A stretch of DNA of 64,000 nucleotides from Epilithonimonas bovis DSM 19482. Lineage in GTDB: Bacteria; Bacteroidota; Bacteroidia; Flavobacteriales; Weeksellaceae. A model generated the notes under the pieces. That model ran no database searches. It was not told the DNA's origin and saw only the letters and a list, made by a program, of their open reading frames with translations. Location of the stretch: positions 17,340 to 81,339 of the forward strand of contig NZ_FTPU01000014.1 of NCBI RefSeq assembly GCF_900108115.1, read 5' to 3'. Positions within the stretch are counted from its first letter, which is position 1; each line of letters opens with the position of its first letter. Shown here piece by piece: positions 1 through 9,191 of this stretch. The position numbers and the translations under genes were made by a program.

Positions 1-68
1 TAGAACCTCTTAAACATAAGATTTCGCAACTTTTGGCAGAAAAACTTAATGTTGAGATGGAATTCTAA
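1..68 (+). CDS. 3' end of an unidentified gene (partial)
   Basis: An open frame entering from the left edge (reading from base 3) encodes EPLKHKISQLLAEKLNVEME plus F and stops with TAA at 66-68. A strong terminator follows within 25 bp, which supports a real gene end. Too little is present to name the family. Confidence 0.5.
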   Translation, partial: EPLKHKISQLLAEKLNVEMEF

Positions 69-84
69 GAGATAAAGAATCAAT

Positions 85-117
85 AAAAAAAACGCATCAT
101 TCCGATGCGTTTTTTTT
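85..117. terminator. Bidirectional intrinsic terminator
   Basis: The stem ACGCATC (92-98) / GATGCGT (104-110) has a 5-nt loop, with an A-run before and a T-run after it. It lies between two convergent gene ends (the partial plus-strand gene and rodA) and can serve both strands. Confidence 0.85.
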
Positions 118-142
118 GTAAGTATATCTATCTATCACTTAA

Positions 143-1372
143 TTAAACAAGGCTATTTTTATCAGCGTAATTCAGTTTGAAAAAGATAAATGTCATGATG
201 GAGAAGGCTAACAGAGAACTGCCTCCGTAACTGAAAAATGGTAACGGGATACCAACCGTTGGGAACAAGCCCATCACCATGCCTAAATTGATAGTAAAGT
301 GTATCAATAAAATTGAAGCAAAACAGTACCCGAAAACACGGTTAAAAGTAGATTTTTGATTCTCTGCAAGGTAATATATCCGGCCAATAAAAACGGCGTA
401 GCAAAGTATCAAAATTACACTCCCTACAAATCCCCACTCTTCTCCTACCGTACAGAAAATATAATCGGTCTCCTGCTCCGGCACAAATTTACCCTGCGTA
501 ACCGAGCCCTGCTTGTACCCTTTCCCCATAAGACCTCCGGAACCAATCGCTGTTTTTGAATAAAGCAAATTATACCCCGAGGTATCCCGGAAAGCTTTTT
601 CGCCTTTGTATAAAACTTCTACCCTTTCTCTCTGGTGTTTTGGCAGTTTTGTCAGGATATATGGAGATGCAAATGACAGTGCGCTCAGCATGACTATTGT
701 TAATATAATCCTACTGATACTGATAACATTCCAGCTGATTCGGTAATAATTAAGGAAAATAAGTACTGCTGCAATCAATAATATCGACAATACAATATAC
801 AAAGGATTTACGGCGATAGAAATTAGGAAAATAGCAGCAAAGGTAAAGATGACACCAAATACCCAGCCTGACAAACCTTCTCTGTACAGCGCCATTATAA
901 AAGCAAAAAACACCAATAATGATCCCACGTCGGGAATCATAAGTACAACAACTCCGGGAATAGCAATGATTGCTAAAGCAGTATACAGTGATTTTGTATT
1001 TTTGATATTAAAATCAGGGTTAGAGACATAATTAGCCAGCATAAGTGCCGTCCCTATCTTGGCAAACTCGACCGGCTGCATGGTAAAACCCCCGAATTTG
1101 TACCAGTTTTTCTGGCCCAGGATCTCCGTCCCAAAAGGAAATAACCCAATCAGGAGCAAAACACCACCAACATATATAACCGCTGACATATTCTCAAAGA
1201 ATTTGGTCCTCATAAGAAATATGATAAGGCCAACAAAAAGGGACAAACCAAAAAAGATCAACTGCTTTTGGCCCAATTCCTCTTTTACACTGTAAATATT
1301 GATGATTGCAAAAACACACAAAAGGATATACAATGTTATACCCAGTTTATCTATACCTTCTGCCCACTTCAT
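143..1372 (-). CDS. rodA: Rod-shape glycosyltransferase RodA (SEDS family)
   Basis: This is a polytopic membrane protein of 409 residues, the peptidoglycan polymerase of the elongasome. It adds lipid II to glycan strands and works with the class B transpeptidase encoded just upstream. About ten hydrophobic segments are visible, with typical SEDS stretches near the C-terminus (TDYIFCTVGEEWGFVG, then GIPLPFFSYGGSSL). Its ATG overlaps the mrdA stop as ATGA, so translation is probably coupled. It is the last gene of the mreB-mreC-mreD-mrdA-rodA operon. Confidence 0.95.
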   Translation of the reverse strand: MKWAEGIDKLGITLYILLCVFAIINIYSVKEELGQKQLIFFGLSLFVGLIIFLMRTKFFENMSAVIYVGGVLLLIGLFPFGTEILGQKNWYKFGGFTMQPVEFAKIGTALMLANYVSNPDFNIKNTKSLYTALAIIAIPGVVVLMIPDVGSLLVFFAFIMALYREGLSGWVFGVIFTFAAIFLISIAVNPLYIVLSILLIAAVLIFLNYYRISWNVISISRIILTIVMLSALSFASPYILTKLPKHQRERVEVLYKGEKAFRDTSGYNLLYSKTAIGSGGLMGKGYKQGSVTQGKFVPEQETDYIFCTVGEEWGFVGSVILILCYAVFIGRIYYLAENQKSTFNRVFGYCFASILLIHFTINLGMVMGLFPTVGIPLPFFSYGGSSLLAFSIMTFIFFKLNYADKNSLV

Positions 1373-3393
1373 TTTGCGCCGGATTTTATAGGTTTAACAT
1401 TCGTATTCTTTACTTTGATTTTTTTATCCTGAATTGCCTTCAGGCTGTCTTTGATCTTTTTTAGCTTTACAGAATCCACAACTGGTTCTTTGTACCAGCC
1501 TTTTCGTTTCATATCAGCAACATACTGCCGCTTATACTCCGGCATAAAACTGGAAGTAACCATTTTCTTGTACAGGTGCTCCCTCTTCATCTCACCGGTC
1601 ACATATTTTTCAGCGATTGTCGTACAGGCCGGCCCTGCCCAGGTAGCTCCAAAACCGGCATGCTCCATAACGGCAGCTACAACAATTTTTGGTTTATCAG
1701 CAGGAGCAATCAGGACAAAAATAGAATTATCTTTCCCTTGCGGAACCTGTGCGGTACCGGTTTTAGCCAACTGTGTGAAATCTTTTGACATGAGCCCTCT
1801 ACCTGTTCCTCTCAACATTACAGCCTCCATACCTTTTAGCACCACATTATAAAACTGCGGATTCTGGACCGCTGTATAATGTTTTTTCTTAAATCGTGGG
1901 TCAGGGTTTGGTTTACCATCAATTGATTTGACAATATGAGGTGTGTAATACCAGCCTTTGTTGGCAATAGCCGCGACAAAATTGGCCATTTGCAAAGGTG
2001 TTAGCATGACATCGCCCTGTCCCATCCCATTATAGATTGCGCCTGTAGACATCTCATCCCAATTTTTAGGATCTTTCTTGGATCCGTTTGCTTTATATAG
2101 GGCAGCCATTCTATTTTCGTAGAATTTTCCTGAAGGAATTTTCCCCTTTGCCCCAACAGCAAGATCATTGTCCATATACTTGTTGAGTCCAAAACTTTCC
2201 ATGATTTTCTGCCATTCATCAACACCTTTACTTGGATTACCAGGATATTTCTTAATAATATTAATAAAAGCGTAAGTAAAATAACAGTTACTGGAAACCT
2301 GAATAGAAGGGATCAAAGGATCAGCACCGCCATGCCCCTTGATACTTTTGCCACGGTAAAAAAAACCACGCCCGCAAGGAAAGATGGTCTTATCAGTCAT
2401 TACACCCATTTGCATTGCTGCCAGTGCTGTCAAAAGTTTGAATGTAGAACCTGGTGGATATGTTCCCTGAACAGACCTATCAAATGTAGGTTTGTTCTCA
2501 TAGATTGTATCGTTTGCAAGCTTGTAAAGATTACGGGATTTCTCCGGGCCGGTAAAGAGATTAGGATCAATATCAGGGCCGGTGGCCATTGTCAGGATCT
2601 CACCATTATTAGGATCCAGTGCCACAATAGCACCATGTTTATTAACCAGCATCTCTTCTGCCATCCTTTGCAAATCATAGTCAATAGTTAGCGTCAAATC
2701 TTTTCCAGTTACCACTTCTTTATCAAGCTCCCCATTTTTATAAGAACCAATACTTCTCTGGCGAATGTCTTTTTGAATGTATCTCATTCCTTTTTCACCT
2801 CGCAGCTCCTTTTCATAGGATTTTTCTACACCACTTTTCCCAACAATATCTCCGGGTAAATAATAAAGCGAGTCCTTCTTGATATCATTGTCATTCACCT
2901 GATTCGTATAGCCCAAAAGGTTACCTGAGGTATTAATCTCGTACTGCCGTTGCGGTCTTGGAACGATGCTGAAAGCCGGATACTTGAAAATCAATTCCTG
3001 AATCCTTGCCATATCTTCGCGGCTCAGGTTTTTCATAAAAGTCATTGGTGTGAGGCGGGAATAATACTTTTCCTGCTCTATACTTTTCATCGTCTGGATG
3101 AAGGCCGGTTTTGAGATATTGACCAATTTGCAGAATCCAAGCGTATCGAAATCCGGTTTAAGCAATGCTGCTGTATAGGAAATCTCAAAAGCTGGCTGAT
3201 TGCCCACAAGGATTTTACCATTTCGGTCAAAAATCACACCTCTCGGCGGGATGATATATTCTATCTTGATGGATGTATTCGCTGCATTAAGTGCATATCT
3301 GTCTGTGAACAACTGCAAATAAGAAAGCCTTGCAATAAAAATTAATGCAATAACAGAAAGCGATATGATGATTTTGAGATACTGTGATTTCAT
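1369..3393 (-). CDS. mrdA: Penicillin-binding protein 2, elongasome transpeptidase
   Basis: A class B PBP of 674 residues that cross-links peptidoglycan during elongation. It has one N-terminal membrane anchor (about 7-27), a dimerisation/pedestal region starting at PPRGVIFDRNG, and a transpeptidase domain with all three motifs: S316-T-F-K319 (catalytic Ser), S367-S-N369 and K544-T-G546. The tail after about residue 630 is Lys-rich and probably disordered. It is coupled to rodA by an ATGA overlap and lies 71 bp downstream of mreD. Confidence 0.95.
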   Translation of the reverse strand: MKSQYLKIIISLSVIALIFIARLSYLQLFTDRYALNAANTSIKIEYIIPPRGVIFDRNGKILVGNQPAFEISYTAALLKPDFDTLGFCKLVNISKPAFIQTMKSIEQEKYYSRLTPMTFMKNLSREDMARIQELIFKYPAFSIVPRPQRQYEINTSGNLLGYTNQVNDNDIKKDSLYYLPGDIVGKSGVEKSYEKELRGEKGMRYIQKDIRQRSIGSYKNGELDKEVVTGKDLTLTIDYDLQRMAEEMLVNKHGAIVALDPNNGEILTMATGPDIDPNLFTGPEKSRNLYKLANDTIYENKPTFDRSVQGTYPPGSTFKLLTALAAMQMGVMTDKTIFPCGRGFFYRGKSIKGHGGADPLIPSIQVSSNCYFTYAFINIIKKYPGNPSKGVDEWQKIMESFGLNKYMDNDLAVGAKGKIPSGKFYENRMAALYKANGSKKDPKNWDEMSTGAIYNGMGQGDVMLTPLQMANFVAAIANKGWYYTPHIVKSIDGKPNPDPRFKKKHYTAVQNPQFYNVVLKGMEAVMLRGTGRGLMSKDFTQLAKTGTAQVPQGKDNSIFVLIAPADKPKIVVAAVMEHAGFGATWAGPACTTIAEKYVTGEMKREHLYKKMVTSSFMPEYKRQYVADMKRKGWYKEPVVDSVKLKKIKDSLKAIQDKKIKVKNTNVKPIKSGAK

Positions 3394-3464
3394 TTGTGTT
3401 TTTAATCTTTTCGGAGCGAACTCAAACCCCAGATTTCCGGCAAGTCTTCTTTCTAACTATTTGG

Positions 3465-3971
3465 TCAGACTTTTTGTTTGATCTTAAATGCCAATGTATA
3501 AGCCAGTATAAATACAAAAGAAATAAGACTGGTTGCCACTACATTCAGCAAAATATCAAAGAATCTGTTGAATTTAAAAAATTCTATGTACTGAACCAAA
3601 AATTGATGGATAAAAATACTCGTCAGTATAAAAAATATGAACTGTGTCCACTGGATACTCTGGAAGGAGAAAAAATCGGTGGTCGTATCCGTCGATGTTC
3701 TGAAGATAATGGTCCTGAAATAGGCGATAACGGTTGTTGCAAATGCGTTAATCCCCCAAGTCCCAAGAAATGCATCCACACACAGTCCCAATAAAAAACT
3801 CAATCCCAAAAACTGAAACTGATTACGGAAAAACGGATAAAACATCACAAACACGGGATAAAGCACGGGGATGTATTGCCCAAACAGCGCAATCCTGTTC
3901 AGTATAAAAACCTGAAAGGCCGTAAGTAATGCAATTAAAAGCAAATCGGAAAAAATATTTCTACTGACCAT
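3465..3971 (-). CDS. mreD: Rod shape-determining protein MreD
   Basis: An integral membrane protein of 168 residues with about five hydrophobic helices, matching MreD in size and topology. MreD is a poorly conserved elongasome component that partners MreC. The call leans on position, between mreC and mrdA, as much as on sequence. Its start lies 11 bp inside the mreC 3' end, so the two are probably translated together. Confidence 0.85.
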   Translation of the reverse strand: MVSRNIFSDLLLIALLTAFQVFILNRIALFGQYIPVLYPVFVMFYPFFRNQFQFLGLSFLLGLCVDAFLGTWGINAFATTVIAYFRTIIFRTSTDTTTDFFSFQSIQWTQFIFFILTSIFIHQFLVQYIEFFKFNRFFDILLNVVATSLISFVFILAYTLAFKIKQKV

Positions 3972-4815
3972 CTTTCTTTATCTGTGCTTTTAAAGTATCA
4001 TTAATTTTATGGACCTCGGATTTTTTAAGATTTCTCACCACATACACAGTGCTTAGCTTGCCTATTTTCTCGCTAAGTTCTACAGAAACGTCCCAAAAAC
4101 CGGTCTTGCTGTCCACCTGATAACCGGCAACTGTTCCCACCATAATCCCTGCCGGGAAAATGGATGACTTACCATCAGTAACTACTGTATCTCCCACTTT
4201 TAGTGGTACATATTTAGGAATATCAGACAAAGTCATCGTGCGGGAGTCATCGCCTTTCCATGACAATGTTCCGAAATAACCGGACTTTTTGAGCGATGCA
4301 CTGATTTTGATTTTGTTCATACTCAAAACCGATTGCACCAGCGCATAATTATCTGTAGTGTTGATCACAATCCCGGCAATACCTTTAGGCGCAATAACCC
4401 CCATTTTAGAGCCAACGCCCTGTAAGCGGCCGCGGTTAATGGTAAAATAATTGTCTTTTCTGTTGATGCTGTTAAACACAACTTCGCCGTCTACAAAAGT
4501 GTAGATCTGCCCACCGCCAATCGTGTCATAAACCCGTCGAAATACTGGTTTATCCAGTTTCTCTTTACCATAGAGCTGCTTCATAAGGGCTTTATTCTGC
4601 GTTACAAGATCTTCATTAATCTGCTTCAGCTTGAGGTAAGAAGTCCCCTCATCGATATAGCCGGAAACCCAGGAATTAAAAGCGGCAGTGTTTGCTGCAA
4701 GAAAACTTTGCTGCATAGCATTTTTGCTGAATATCAATACAATTGCAACCAACTGTAAGAATATGAAGAACACAAATAACGCATTCTTGGAAAAAAATCT
4801 CAGCAAAGCACCCAT
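3961..4815 (-). CDS. mreC: Rod shape-determining protein MreC
   Basis: This protein of 284 residues has a single N-terminal membrane helix (about 11-28), then a predicted coiled coil around NEDLVTQNKALMKQL, then the periplasmic beta domain with the typical segment NRGRLQGVGSKMGVIAPKGI. MreC links cytoplasmic MreB to the periplasmic transpeptidase. It sits between mreB (112 bp upstream) and mreD. Confidence 0.93.
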   Translation of the reverse strand: MGALLRFFSKNALFVFFIFLQLVAIVLIFSKNAMQQSFLAANTAAFNSWVSGYIDEGTSYLKLKQINEDLVTQNKALMKQLYGKEKLDKPVFRRVYDTIGGGQIYTFVDGEVVFNSINRKDNYFTINRGRLQGVGSKMGVIAPKGIAGIVINTTDNYALVQSVLSMNKIKISASLKKSGYFGTLSWKGDDSRTMTLSDIPKYVPLKVGDTVVTDGKSSIFPAGIMVGTVAGYQVDSKTGFWDVSVELSEKIGKLSTVYVVRNLKKSEVHKINDTLKAQIKKDGQ

Positions 4816-4927
4816 CTAAGTTATAAATGAAAAGCGATAATTGACAATTGAGTAAGCACTTTTATAATATTGCTGCCCATCTATTATCAAGAACCTATAT
4901 GATTATTCAGGTTTTAGAAAATTGATA

Positions 4928-5953
4928 TTATTTGATTAGGAAATTGAATTTATCCATATTTTTAAGAGCAATACCTGTCCCTCTTACTACCGCTCTCAGA
5001 GGGTCTTCTGCAACAAAAACAGGAAGACCGGTTTTTCTGTGAAGCCTGTCTGCCAAGCCTCTCAAAAGCGCACCGCCACCGGCAAGATAGATCCCGGTTT
5101 TGTAAATATCCGCAGACAGTTCCGGAGGTGTTAAAGAAAGTGTTTCCATTACAGCATCTTCGATTCTGATAATTGATTTATCAAGTGCTTTGGCGATCTC
5201 CTTATAGTTAACCATAATCTCTTTTGGTTTCCCGGTAATGAGATCACGGCCTTGTACAGGGATATCATCAATAGGAACATCCAGCTCCTCAACAGCAGAA
5301 CCAACTTCTAATTTGATCCGCTCCGCCGTTCTCTCTCCGATGTATAAATTATGATGCGTCCTAAGATAATAGGCAATATCATTGGTAAAAACATCACCTG
5401 CGATTTTCACAGATTTGTCACAAACAATACCACCCAATGCAACTACGGCAATTTCTGTAGTACCGCCACCTATATCGATAATCATGTTACCTTCCGGTTT
5501 CTGAACATCTATACCAACTCCTATTGCAGCCGCCATTGGTTCATAGATAAGGCGCACTTCTTTGGCATTCACTTTTTGGGCAGAATCTCTTACCGCTCTT
5601 TTTTCAACTTCGGTAATTCCGGATGGGATACAGATCACAATCCTTAGAGCCGGCTGAAAAAGTTTGCCCTTGATCCCTGGAATCTGTTTGATAAATTCCT
5701 TAATCATGTGCTCAGAAGCGTGAAAATCCGCGATCACACCATCCTTTAGCGGACGGATTGTTTTGATATCTTCGTGGGTTTTCCCCTGCATGTGTTTGGC
5801 CTGTTCCCCAACCGCAATCGGCTTGCCGGAAGAACGCTCTATCGCAACGATAGATGGCTGATCCACAACTATTTTGTTATTATGTATAATAAGCGTGTTC
5901 GCTGTTCCTAAGTCAATCGCAATCTCTTGCGTGAACATATCCAATAAACCCAT
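4928..5953 (-). CDS. mreB: Rod shape-determining actin MreB
   Basis: A bacterial actin of 341 residues that forms membrane-associated filaments guiding lateral wall synthesis. Phosphate-1 motif IDLGTANTLI lies near residue 13, phosphate-2 motif DIGGGTTEIAV in the middle, and the adenosine motif YLAGGGALLRG near the C-terminus. The N-terminus MGLLDMFTQEIAIDLG is typical. It is the first gene of the cell-shape operon, with a -7 box TATCTTTG 25 bp upstream of the ATG. Confidence 0.97.
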   Translation of the reverse strand: MGLLDMFTQEIAIDLGTANTLIIHNNKIVVDQPSIVAIERSSGKPIAVGEQAKHMQGKTHEDIKTIRPLKDGVIADFHASEHMIKEFIKQIPGIKGKLFQPALRIVICIPSGITEVEKRAVRDSAQKVNAKEVRLIYEPMAAAIGVGIDVQKPEGNMIIDIGGGTTEIAVVALGGIVCDKSVKIAGDVFTNDIAYYLRTHHNLYIGERTAERIKLEVGSAVEELDVPIDDIPVQGRDLITGKPKEIMVNYKEIAKALDKSIIRIEDAVMETLSLTPPELSADIYKTGIYLAGGGALLRGLADRLHRKTGLPVFVAEDPLRAVVRGTGIALKNMDKFNFLIK

Positions 5954-5977
5954 TTCCTTCGATAATTGTTAAGTTTA

Positions 5978-5985
5978 CAAAGATA
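5978..5985 (-). promoter_or_regulatory. -7 box of the mreB operon
   Basis: TATCTTTG on the minus strand fits the Bacteroidota -7 consensus TAnnTTTG and predicts a 5' leader of about 20 nt for mreB. No clear -33 TTG is seen. Confidence 0.5.
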
Positions 5986-6212
5986 TAAATTTACGATGAT
6001 TCTGTTTGTTGAATTAGAAATAATTTGGTTAAAATTTTATTAAAATTTACATCTCAAAAACCAACCTGAAAATTGAAAATCAACTAAACAACAACGGCTA
6101 TTTTGACGAAAATTAACCCGGAGATCAGCGAAAATTATACTTTTAAATGTTGTATAGAAACTATCAATAGCATCAAAAGCCAAACCGCAAAAATCTTTGT
6201 TTAAAAAAATTG

Positions 6213-6220
6213 TAAATTTG
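6213..6220 (+). promoter_or_regulatory. -7 box of the hem operon
   Basis: TAAATTTG matches TAnnTTTG and ends 10 bp before the hemA ATG, so the predicted leader is only a few nucleotides. A TTTG at 6196-6199 is closer than the usual -33 spacing. The divergent gap to mreB (5954-6230) holds nothing else recognisable. Confidence 0.5.
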
Positions 6221-6230
6221 CACTCGGAAA

Positions 6231-7520
6231 ATGAGCCATAGTAATAAATTTCATCAGACCTCGGACTTTGCGGTTCTCAGTATCAGTTACGAAAAAGCGG
6301 ATGCAGAAACGCGTGGGCGATTTGCTTTTTTTGACGAGCATATCAAGTCATTTGTCAACCAGATCCACGAGCAGGATTATGGCGATGCTTTTGTCGTATC
6401 TACGTGCAACCGGACAGAGATCTACTCTACCACCAAGAATTATCTTCATATTGCCGAACTCTATTGCAATACGGTAGGCGTTGGCCTGTCTGAATTTTTG
6501 AAATATGTCAACGTCCTGCAAAGAGAAGATGCGCTTTTTCACCTTTTCCGCGTGGCGGCAGGTTTAGAAAGCCAGATCATTGGTGATTTTGAGATTGTGT
6601 CCCAGATCAAAAATGCTTATAACCGCTTCAAGAAATACAAAGATTTTTCTAACCCTTATCTGGAAAGAGCCATTAACTCTGCAATCCAGATCTCAAAGAA
6701 AATTAAGAACGAAACAGGGATCAGCACCGGGTCTGCCTCGGTGTCTTACGCTGCCGTTCATTATATACTGAATAACACAAGGCGGATCCACGAGAAAAAC
6801 ATCCTGCTTCTTGGCGTTGGCGAAATTGGCCAAAACACCATAGAGAACCTTGTAAAACATATCTATCAGCCAAAAATAAAAATCGCCAACCGCTCTTTTG
6901 AAAAGGCAGAAAAAATAGCTGATAAATATAAAATCCCTCAAATCGATTTTAATCTTTTCCCGGAGGAACTCAAGCAAACTGACATTCTGATTGTGGCCAC
7001 AGGTGCCCAAAAATATATTATTGACGAAACCAACTTTCCTAAGGAGAAAGAGATGGCCGTCATCGACTTGTCGATCCCCAATAACGTACAAAAGGAAATC
7101 GGAAAGCTGGAGAATGTGACGTTGATTGATGTGGACCAACTCTCGCAAACCATCAGGGAGACAATGGAACAGCGCAAAAAAGAAATCCCAAAAGCGGAAG
7201 CTATTATCAGAGAGATGGCCAAAGAATTTGCAGACTGGGAAAAAAAACGGAAACTGGCGCCCAACATCACTCACTTCAAAAATTCTCTCAAACAGATTGA
7301 GGAAAATGAGCTGCATAACATCCACAGAAAATTCCATTATGCAAAAATTGAGGATATGGAACTTTCTAATAACCTGGTGCAGAAAATCACTAACAGGTTT
7401 GCAAAATACATTCTCGAGAACCCACTACGGGCCACAGAAATCACAAAATTGATGGAAGAGATTCTCGACATTCATAAACAAGATACCGATGAACACAATA
7501 AAGATAGGAACCAGAAATAG
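6231..7520 (+). CDS. hemA: Glutamyl-tRNA reductase
   Basis: This catalyses the first committed step of C5 haem synthesis, NADPH reduction of glutamyl-tRNA(Glu) to glutamate-1-semialdehyde. The catalytic motif S-T-C59-N-R is present. The nucleotide-binding glycine motif GVGEIG lies at about 195-200, and the helical dimerisation domain fills the C-terminal third. Its length of 429 residues is normal. The 3' end overlaps hemC by 32 bp. As first gene of hemA-hemC-hemD-hemE it sets entry into the pathway. Confidence 0.96.
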   Translation: MSHSNKFHQTSDFAVLSISYEKADAETRGRFAFFDEHIKSFVNQIHEQDYGDAFVVSTCNRTEIYSTTKNYLHIAELYCNTVGVGLSEFLKYVNVLQREDALFHLFRVAAGLESQIIGDFEIVSQIKNAYNRFKKYKDFSNPYLERAINSAIQISKKIKNETGISTGSASVSYAAVHYILNNTRRIHEKNILLLGVGEIGQNTIENLVKHIYQPKIKIANRSFEKAEKIADKYKIPQIDFNLFPEELKQTDILIVATGAQKYIIDETNFPKEKEMAVIDLSIPNNVQKEIGKLENVTLIDVDQLSQTIRETMEQRKKEIPKAEAIIREMAKEFADWEKKRKLAPNITHFKNSLKQIEENELHNIHRKFHYAKIEDMELSNNLVQKITNRFAKYILENPLRATEITKLMEEILDIHKQDTDEHNKDRNQK

Positions 7521-8397
7521 CCCACTTGCCCTCTGGCAGGCGCACGAGGTTGCAGCAAAATTACAACACGTTGGTTTTGACACAGAGATTGTTCCTATTG
7601 TAAGTTCGGGGGACAAAAATCTTCATCAGCCGCTTTATGCGTTAGGGATCACGGGTATTTTCACGAGAGATCTTGATCTTGCCCTGCTCAACAGCCAGAT
7701 AGACATTGCCGTACATTCTCTCAAAGATGTGCCGACAGAGTTGCCTCATAATATTCAGATTTCTGCCGTTTTGGAAAGAGATTTTTCCGAAGATGTACTG
7801 GTAAGGAATAAAGACGCAGAGCCGCTGGATCTTGAGGTGCTGAAAATTGCCACAAGCAGCTTGAGAAGACGTGCTTTTTGGCTGAAAGAATTCCCAGAAA
7901 CCGAATTTGCTGACATCCGTGGTAATGTACAGACACGGTTAAAAAAGCTTGACGACGGTATTGCCGATGCTACTATATTTTCTTTGGCAGGCATCAAGCG
8001 GATGAATCTGGATGTCCTTTATGAGCCCATCCCTTTTCTTTTGCAGGCGCCATCACAAGGTGTGGTAGCCATCGCCAGTTTATCCAGCAATATAGACCTG
8101 AATCAGGTTTTGAAATCCATTTCGCACAAAGAAACAGAAATCTGTACTACCATCGAGCGCGAATTCCTCAGAACACTGGAAGGCGGCTGTACTGCGCCAA
8201 TTGGTGCCAAAGCAGAGATGCTGGACGGGCAGGTTCGTTTTTTAGGTGCGCTTTGTTCGCTTAACGGCAAAGATTTTATAGAAACCGATGAAATTTTTGA
8301 CTGGAATGAGACCGAAAACTTCGGAGAAAGGCTTGCCAAAAAAATCCTGAACAACGGCGGCCGGGAACTGATGGATGAAATTAAAAAAAGTTTATAA
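7489..8397 (+). CDS. hemC: Hydroxymethylbilane synthase
   Basis: Joins four porphobilinogens into hydroxymethylbilane in the cytosol. The 302-residue protein has the N-terminal signature IGTRNSPLALWQ, the arginine-rich ATSSLRRRAF segment and EGGCTAPIGA, whose C234 would carry the dipyrromethane cofactor. The ATG lies inside the hemA 3' end. I chose it because the conserved N-terminus begins there. Confidence 0.96.
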   Translation: MNTIKIGTRNSPLALWQAHEVAAKLQHVGFDTEIVPIVSSGDKNLHQPLYALGITGIFTRDLDLALLNSQIDIAVHSLKDVPTELPHNIQISAVLERDFSEDVLVRNKDAEPLDLEVLKIATSSLRRRAFWLKEFPETEFADIRGNVQTRLKKLDDGIADATIFSLAGIKRMNLDVLYEPIPFLLQAPSQGVVAIASLSSNIDLNQVLKSISHKETEICTTIEREFLRTLEGGCTAPIGAKAEMLDGQVRFLGALCSLNGKDFIETDEIFDWNETENFGERLAKKILNNGGRELMDEIKKSL

Positions 8398-8400
8398 TGA

Positions 8401-8433
8401 AAACCTCACAGGTTTTAAAAACCTGTGAGGTTT
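8401..8433. repeat. Perfect palindrome between hemC and hemD
   Basis: Arms AAACCTCACAGGTTTT (8401-8416) and AAAACCTGTGAGGTTT (8418-8433) are perfect complements with a 1-nt spacer. It starts 3 bp after the hemC stop, inside an operon, and lacks a downstream T-run, so it is unlikely to be a full terminator. I recall similar palindromes in flavobacterial genomes. Confidence 0.8.
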
Positions 8434-8446
8434 AATACTTTAATAA

Positions 8447-9142
8447 ATGAAAATCCTATTTACAAAACCGATCAGGAAAGAAAAAATTGACGAGAAGCTG
8501 GGAACGGTTTCCGGATTGTCATACGATTTTGTAAAAGTAATTGGCACAGAAATCATCACAACGAAAGCTTTCGGTTTAGAAAATAATTCTTTGATTTTTA
8601 CCAGTGCTAATGGTGTAAAAGCGTTTTTCTCCAACGGGTTTTTACCCAATGAAAATTTTGCAGAACCGCATCATTACAACAAAATATATGTTGTAGGTTC
8701 ACAAACCAAAAAAGAACTCAGAAAATATAATTTTGGGACTTTTAAACTTTGTAAGAATGCTAATGAATTATCCAATTTTATCATAGAGAATTCTGTCAAT
8801 GAAAAGTTTTTTCACTTCTGCGGTAATCTGGCCATTGATATCCTGGATGAGAAATTGCCCCTGCAAAATATAGCTTACCAGAAAATAGCGGTTTATAAAA
8901 CACAATTGCTTTATCCCACAATCGATGAGAAATATCAGGCGATAGTTTTTTTTAGTCCGAGCGGAGTTCGTAGTTTTGCGAAGTTTAATCCATTGGGTGA
9001 TGCAAAGATTTTTTCAATTGGGAAAACAACCACCGCCGAATTAGAAAAAATAACGGATAATAAAATAATTACAAGCTCAAAAAACACATTAGCTGATATT
9101 TTAAATTTGATTTTAAAAGATACTTCGACAGGCTCAGTATGA
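8447..9142 (+). CDS. hemD: Uroporphyrinogen-III synthase
   Basis: Closes and inverts ring D of hydroxymethylbilane to give uroporphyrinogen III. The family is poorly conserved. Here the call rests on the N-terminus MKILFTKPI, the segments SLIFTSANGVKAFF and AIVFFSPSGVRSF typical of HemD, the length (231 residues) and its place between hemC and hemE. The last residues (DTSTGSV) are encoded by DNA resembling a common flavobacterial intergenic repeat, so the native C-terminus may have been altered. Confidence 0.88.
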   Translation: MKILFTKPIRKEKIDEKLGTVSGLSYDFVKVIGTEIITTKAFGLENNSLIFTSANGVKAFFSNGFLPNENFAEPHHYNKIYVVGSQTKKELRKYNFGTFKLCKNANELSNFIIENSVNEKFFHFCGNLAIDILDEKLPLQNIAYQKIAVYKTQLLYPTIDEKYQAIVFFSPSGVRSFAKFNPLGDAKIFSIGKTTTAELEKITDNKIITSSKNTLADILNLILKDTSTGSV

Positions 9143-9191
9143 CAATGTTGATGTGATTTAAAAGACTAAAGTTCTATTTTGCGCAGCGCGC

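Noticed and set aside
6693..7337. A 214-codon antisense frame inside hemA
   Set aside because: Shadow of a strongly recognised gene; its translation is low-complexity and matches no family.
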